Both the position numbers and the translations under genes were made by a program. A stretch of DNA of 7,853 nucleotides. It comes from Treponema sp. GTDB taxonomy: Bacteria; Spirochaetota; Spirochaetia; Treponematales; Breznakiellaceae. The notes under the pieces are model-generated. The model made no database searches and was not told the origin of the DNA. It saw only the letters and a program-made list of their open reading frames with translations. Location: positions 1-7,853 of the forward strand of contig JAISWN010000343.1 in the NCBI GenBank assembly GCA_031271075.1, given 5' to 3'. This document shows, one piece after another, positions 5,720 through 7,853 of this stretch (position 1 is its first letter; every line of letters starts with the position of its first letter).

Positions 5720-6006
5720 TGAAGAAGCATCTGCTTCTTTACCTGGCGGTGATTACCATGCCCCTGCTCCTGGCCCTGGTAGTGTGGCAGTCAACCCGTT
5801 ATATGGATCTGGAACGGGAAATTGCCCGGCTTGAGGCCGCCCAGGAAGAATGGGTGGAGGGTAACAAGCGACTTATCGCGGGGATAGCCATGCTTTCATC
5901 TTCTGAAAGGATAGAGAACATAGCCCGTAACGATCCGAGTCTTGTCAGGGTAAGGCCCGAAGATATTCTGCAGATCCGGATAGAGGAGGGGCAGCGTGGC
6001 AACTAA
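5719..6006 (+). CDS. ftsL: FtsL-like cell division protein
   Basis: This small protein of 95 residues has the FtsL/DivIC plan: a short cytoplasmic N-terminus (MKKH), one membrane span (about 5-24, LLLYLAVITMPLLLALVVW), then a heptad-like acidic/basic helix (YMDLEREIARLEAAQEEW) that would form a periplasmic coiled coil. The tail ERIENIARNDPSLVRVRPEDI resembles the family segment in which helix is followed by a conserved N-P-like turn. FtsL works with FtsB/DivIC and FtsQ to activate septal peptidoglycan synthesis. Sequence similarity in this family is weak, so the name rests on topology plus position between rsmH and murF. The ATG at 5719 overlaps the rsmH stop by one base; an in-frame GTG three bases earlier is possible. 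Its 3' end overlaps murF by 11 bases. Confidence 0.82.
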   Translation: MKKHLLLYLAVITMPLLLALVVWQSTRYMDLEREIARLEAAQEEWVEGNKRLIAGIAMLSSSERIENIARNDPSLVRVRPEDILQIRIEEGQRGN

Positions 6007-7450
6007 GCCGTTTCTCATGGATTTTGAAACCCTCCTCCGCTCGGTAGAAGGCCGGCGGGTTTCCTCCTCCTGGGGAGGGCCGGGTTTCGCTTCGGTGTGT
6101 ATTGATTCCAGAAAGGCGGAGGAAGGCGCCCTGTTTGTCGCCCTGCCCGGTTCCGTTCAGGACGGTCATTCCTATGTAGAGGCTGCCTTTAAGGCCGGCG
6201 CGGTTTGCGCCCTGGTGGAAGAGGCAAGGCTTGCCGAAAAGGCTTTAGGGCTCGCGGAAGCCGCGGAAAAGTACGGCAGGGGCTTGATAGGGGTAAAATC
6301 CACGCTTAAGGCCCTCCAGGACGCCGCCGCGGCCTATGTGGAGCGGTTTTCGGGGCTTTTGAGGGTAGGGATCACCGGCTCTTCGGGAAAGACTACCACC
6401 AAGGAAATTGCCGCCGCCATTATCGGCCGGGAGAAAAAGGTGGTGATGAACCGGGGGAATTTGAATTCCGAAACCGGCCTCCCCCTCTCGGTTTTTGATG
6501 TCCGTTCCTGGCATGAGGTGGGGGTGTTTGAGTTGGGGATGAACCGCCGGGGGGAGATTGCCGAACTGGCCAGGGTCCTTAAACCTTGCGTCGCTTTAAT
6601 CACTAACATCGGTTCCGCCCATATCGGACTTATCGGCAGTAAAGCCGGAATCGCTGGGGAGAAAAAAAATATTTTTGCCGAATTTTCCGGCGATGAAACC
6701 GCCCTGATCCCCGGGGACGACGAGTACCGGGATTTCCTTGCCCGGGGGATCAGGGGGAAGGTTTCTTTTTACGGCCTTGACGGAGTTGCCGTAAGCCGCG
6801 ATCTGGGGCTTTCGGGCAGCGAAATTACCTGGGCCGGGGAGAAAGTGCGTTTTACCCTTCCGGGCAGGCATAACGTGCGGAACGCCCTGGCGGCGGCGGC
6901 GATTGCCCGGGAAGTGCCGGTGAGCGATCTGGCCATTCGGGAAGGGCTTGCCTCGGTAAAAGCCCTCTTTGGCCGGGGCGAGATACTGGAAGGCCGTGTT
7001 ACGGTGATCCGGGACTGCTACAATGCCAACCCCGAATCTTCCGCCCAGGCCCTGGCCTTCTGCGACGATCTGGAATACCGGGGCAGAAAGGTATACGTCA
7101 TGGGTTCCATGCTGGAACTGGGGAAAGAGTCGCGGAAGGCCCACCGGGAACTGGGCGGGCTTCTTGCCTCTTCCCGGGCGGATAAGGTGTTCCTCTACGG
7201 TGAGGAGACGGAGGAAGCGGCCGCGGAAATGGAAGCGGCCCTTGCCGCCTTTCCGGAAACCGGAAGGGGCGGGGTTCCCTTCTTCCACACCAACAGTATG
7301 GAACAACTGGCCCGGGAGCTTAGGGGCTTTGTCCGGAAGGGGGATCTGGTACTGCTTAAAGGTTCCCGGGGCTGCGCTCTGGAAGGTCTAAGCGCTATGC
7401 TGCTGGGCGGAGAGCCGGCGGGCGGCGCGGGTACGGGGGGAGGAAGATAA
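5996..7450 (+). CDS. murF: UDP-N-acetylmuramoyl-tripeptide--D-alanyl-D-alanine ligase MurF
   Basis: MurF is the cytoplasmic ATP-dependent ligase that adds D-Ala-D-Ala to the UDP-MurNAc-tripeptide, completing the pentapeptide precursor. The 484 residues cover all three domains. The N-terminal UDP-binding part has CIDSRKAEEGALFVALPG (35-52). The ATPase part has the P-loop GITGSSGKTTTKE (125-137), NRGNLNSETGLPLSVF, ELGMNRRGEI (179-188) and TNIGSAHIGLIGS (203-215). The C-terminal ligase domain has LPGRHNVRNALAA (288-300), DCYNANPES (340-348), MGSMLELG (369-376) and LLKGSRG (453-459). The GTG at 5996 follows AGGAGG at six bases, so it is preferred over the ATG at 6017 despite the 11-base overlap with ftsL. 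The last residues are Gly/Ala-rich (GGEPAGGAGTGGGR) and look like an unstructured tail. The stop overlaps the mraY ATG by one base. Confidence 0.97.
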   Translation: MATKPFLMDFETLLRSVEGRRVSSSWGGPGFASVCIDSRKAEEGALFVALPGSVQDGHSYVEAAFKAGAVCALVEEARLAEKALGLAEAAEKYGRGLIGVKSTLKALQDAAAAYVERFSGLLRVGITGSSGKTTTKEIAAAIIGREKKVVMNRGNLNSETGLPLSVFDVRSWHEVGVFELGMNRRGEIAELARVLKPCVALITNIGSAHIGLIGSKAGIAGEKKNIFAEFSGDETALIPGDDEYRDFLARGIRGKVSFYGLDGVAVSRDLGLSGSEITWAGEKVRFTLPGRHNVRNALAAAAIAREVPVSDLAIREGLASVKALFGRGEILEGRVTVIRDCYNANPESSAQALAFCDDLEYRGRKVYVMGSMLELGKESRKAHRELGGLLASSRADKVFLYGEETEEAAAEMEAALAAFPETGRGGVPFFHTNSMEQLARELRGFVRKGDLVLLKGSRGCALEGLSAMLLGGEPAGGAGTGGGR

Positions 7451-7853
7451 TGTTTCTGGAGTTTGTGTATCCCCTGGTAAAATACTTCACACCCGTTAAT
7501 GTGTTTTTGTACCTCACTTTTCGGGGGGCTTACGCGGCCATCACCACCCTGCTTATCGCCTATGTCTCAGGCCCCCGGATCATCGCCGCGTTAAAAAGCC
7601 TGGGGGTGGGGCAGGCGGTCCGGGCTGACGGGCCCGCGAGCCACCTGGCGAAGGATGGAACCCCGACCATGGGCGGGGTGCTTATCATTCTCTCCGTGCT
7701 TGTCGCAATGCTGTTCTGGCAGGATCTGAAAAATGAAAAGGTATGGCTTGCCCTGGGCGCCTTTGCGGCCTTCGGGCTTATCGGATTTCTTGACGATTAC
7801 CTCAAGGTAAGCCGTCATAACTCCGACGGGCTTCCGGCCCGGGCAAAGCTTGT
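7450..7853 (+). CDS. mraY: Phospho-N-acetylmuramoyl-pentapeptide transferase MraY (partial, cut by window)
   Basis: MraY is the integral inner-membrane enzyme that moves phospho-MurNAc-pentapeptide from UDP to undecaprenyl phosphate, making lipid I directly from the MurF product. The window holds its first 134 codons of a usual 350-370. Family marks are NVFLYLTFRGAYAAITTLL (first helix), GPRIIAALKSLGVGQAVRADGP, then the near-invariant GTPTMGG (70-76) and GFLDDYLKV (112-120), whose D115-D116 match the catalytic aspartate pair. Membrane spans are expected near 22-40, 73-90 and 98-114. The ATG sits in TAATG, one base shared with the murF stop, with GGAGGAAG just upstream, so the two are tightly coupled. 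Confidence 0.96.
   Translation, partial: MFLEFVYPLVKYFTPVNVFLYLTFRGAYAAITTLLIAYVSGPRIIAALKSLGVGQAVRADGPASHLAKDGTPTMGGVLIILSVLVAMLFWQDLKNEKVWLALGAFAAFGLIGFLDDYLKVSRHNSDGLPARAKL

Noticed and set aside
6596..7306. 236-codon - strand open frame inside murF
   Set aside because: Entirely antisense to murF motifs, with composition typical of a shadow frame.
1..7853. CRISPR array, tRNA, rRNA, intact insertion sequence or toxin-antitoxin pair
   Set aside because: No regularly spaced repeats, cloverleaf, transposase motif or small gene pair was seen on either strand.

Overview
The window looks like chromosome of a treponeme-type spirochaete. Two consecutive genes encode FlaA-family flagellar sheath proteins, a spirochaete hallmark, and they are followed by the start of a division and cell-wall (dcw) cluster in the short form expected of treponemes. 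The coding regions are fairly GC-rich, with many GGG/CCC runs, and are separated by AT-rich control regions. This would suit a termite-gut or environmental Treponema better than T. pallidum, but the species is inference.

Region 1 (1-739) is a scrapyard. A RecQ-family helicase fragment enters from the left edge on the + strand, is frameshifted at a G6 tract (214-219), and stops right after its DEAHC motif near 382. It is followed by 357 bases with no intact gene. Read on the - strand, that stretch gives a start-less open frame containing a PEGA/Ig-like beta-sandwich pattern, probably the remnant of a surface or secreted protein.

Region 2 (740-3322) is an envelope and motility block on the + strand. 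A membrane-anchored protein with a periplasmic-binding-protein-like (type 1) domain comes first. Then a consensus sigma-70 promoter (TTGACA-N17-TATAAT) drives two FlaA-family genes 11 bases apart, and a strong intrinsic terminator closes the unit.

Region 3 (3305-4009, - strand) is a convergent gene of unassigned family. Its N-terminal half looks like a PD-(D/E)xK nuclease core with an E-x-Q variant, and its C-terminal part looks like a winged helix. Its last codons are written inside the flaA2 terminator.

Region 4 (4010-7853, + strand) is the 5' part of a dcw operon: mraZ, rsmH, an ftsL-like gene, murF and mraY (cut by the window). From rsmH onward the genes overlap or touch. ftsI and murE, present between ftsL and murF in many bacteria, are absent here. 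Together these genes encode the cluster's transcriptional regulator, a 16S rRNA methyltransferase, a divisome protein, and the last cytoplasmic and first membrane steps of peptidoglycan precursor synthesis.

No tRNA, rRNA, CRISPR array or intact mobile element was seen. The most useful oddities are the broken recQ and antisense remnant, the nuclease-like orphan, and the terminator that doubles as coding sequence.
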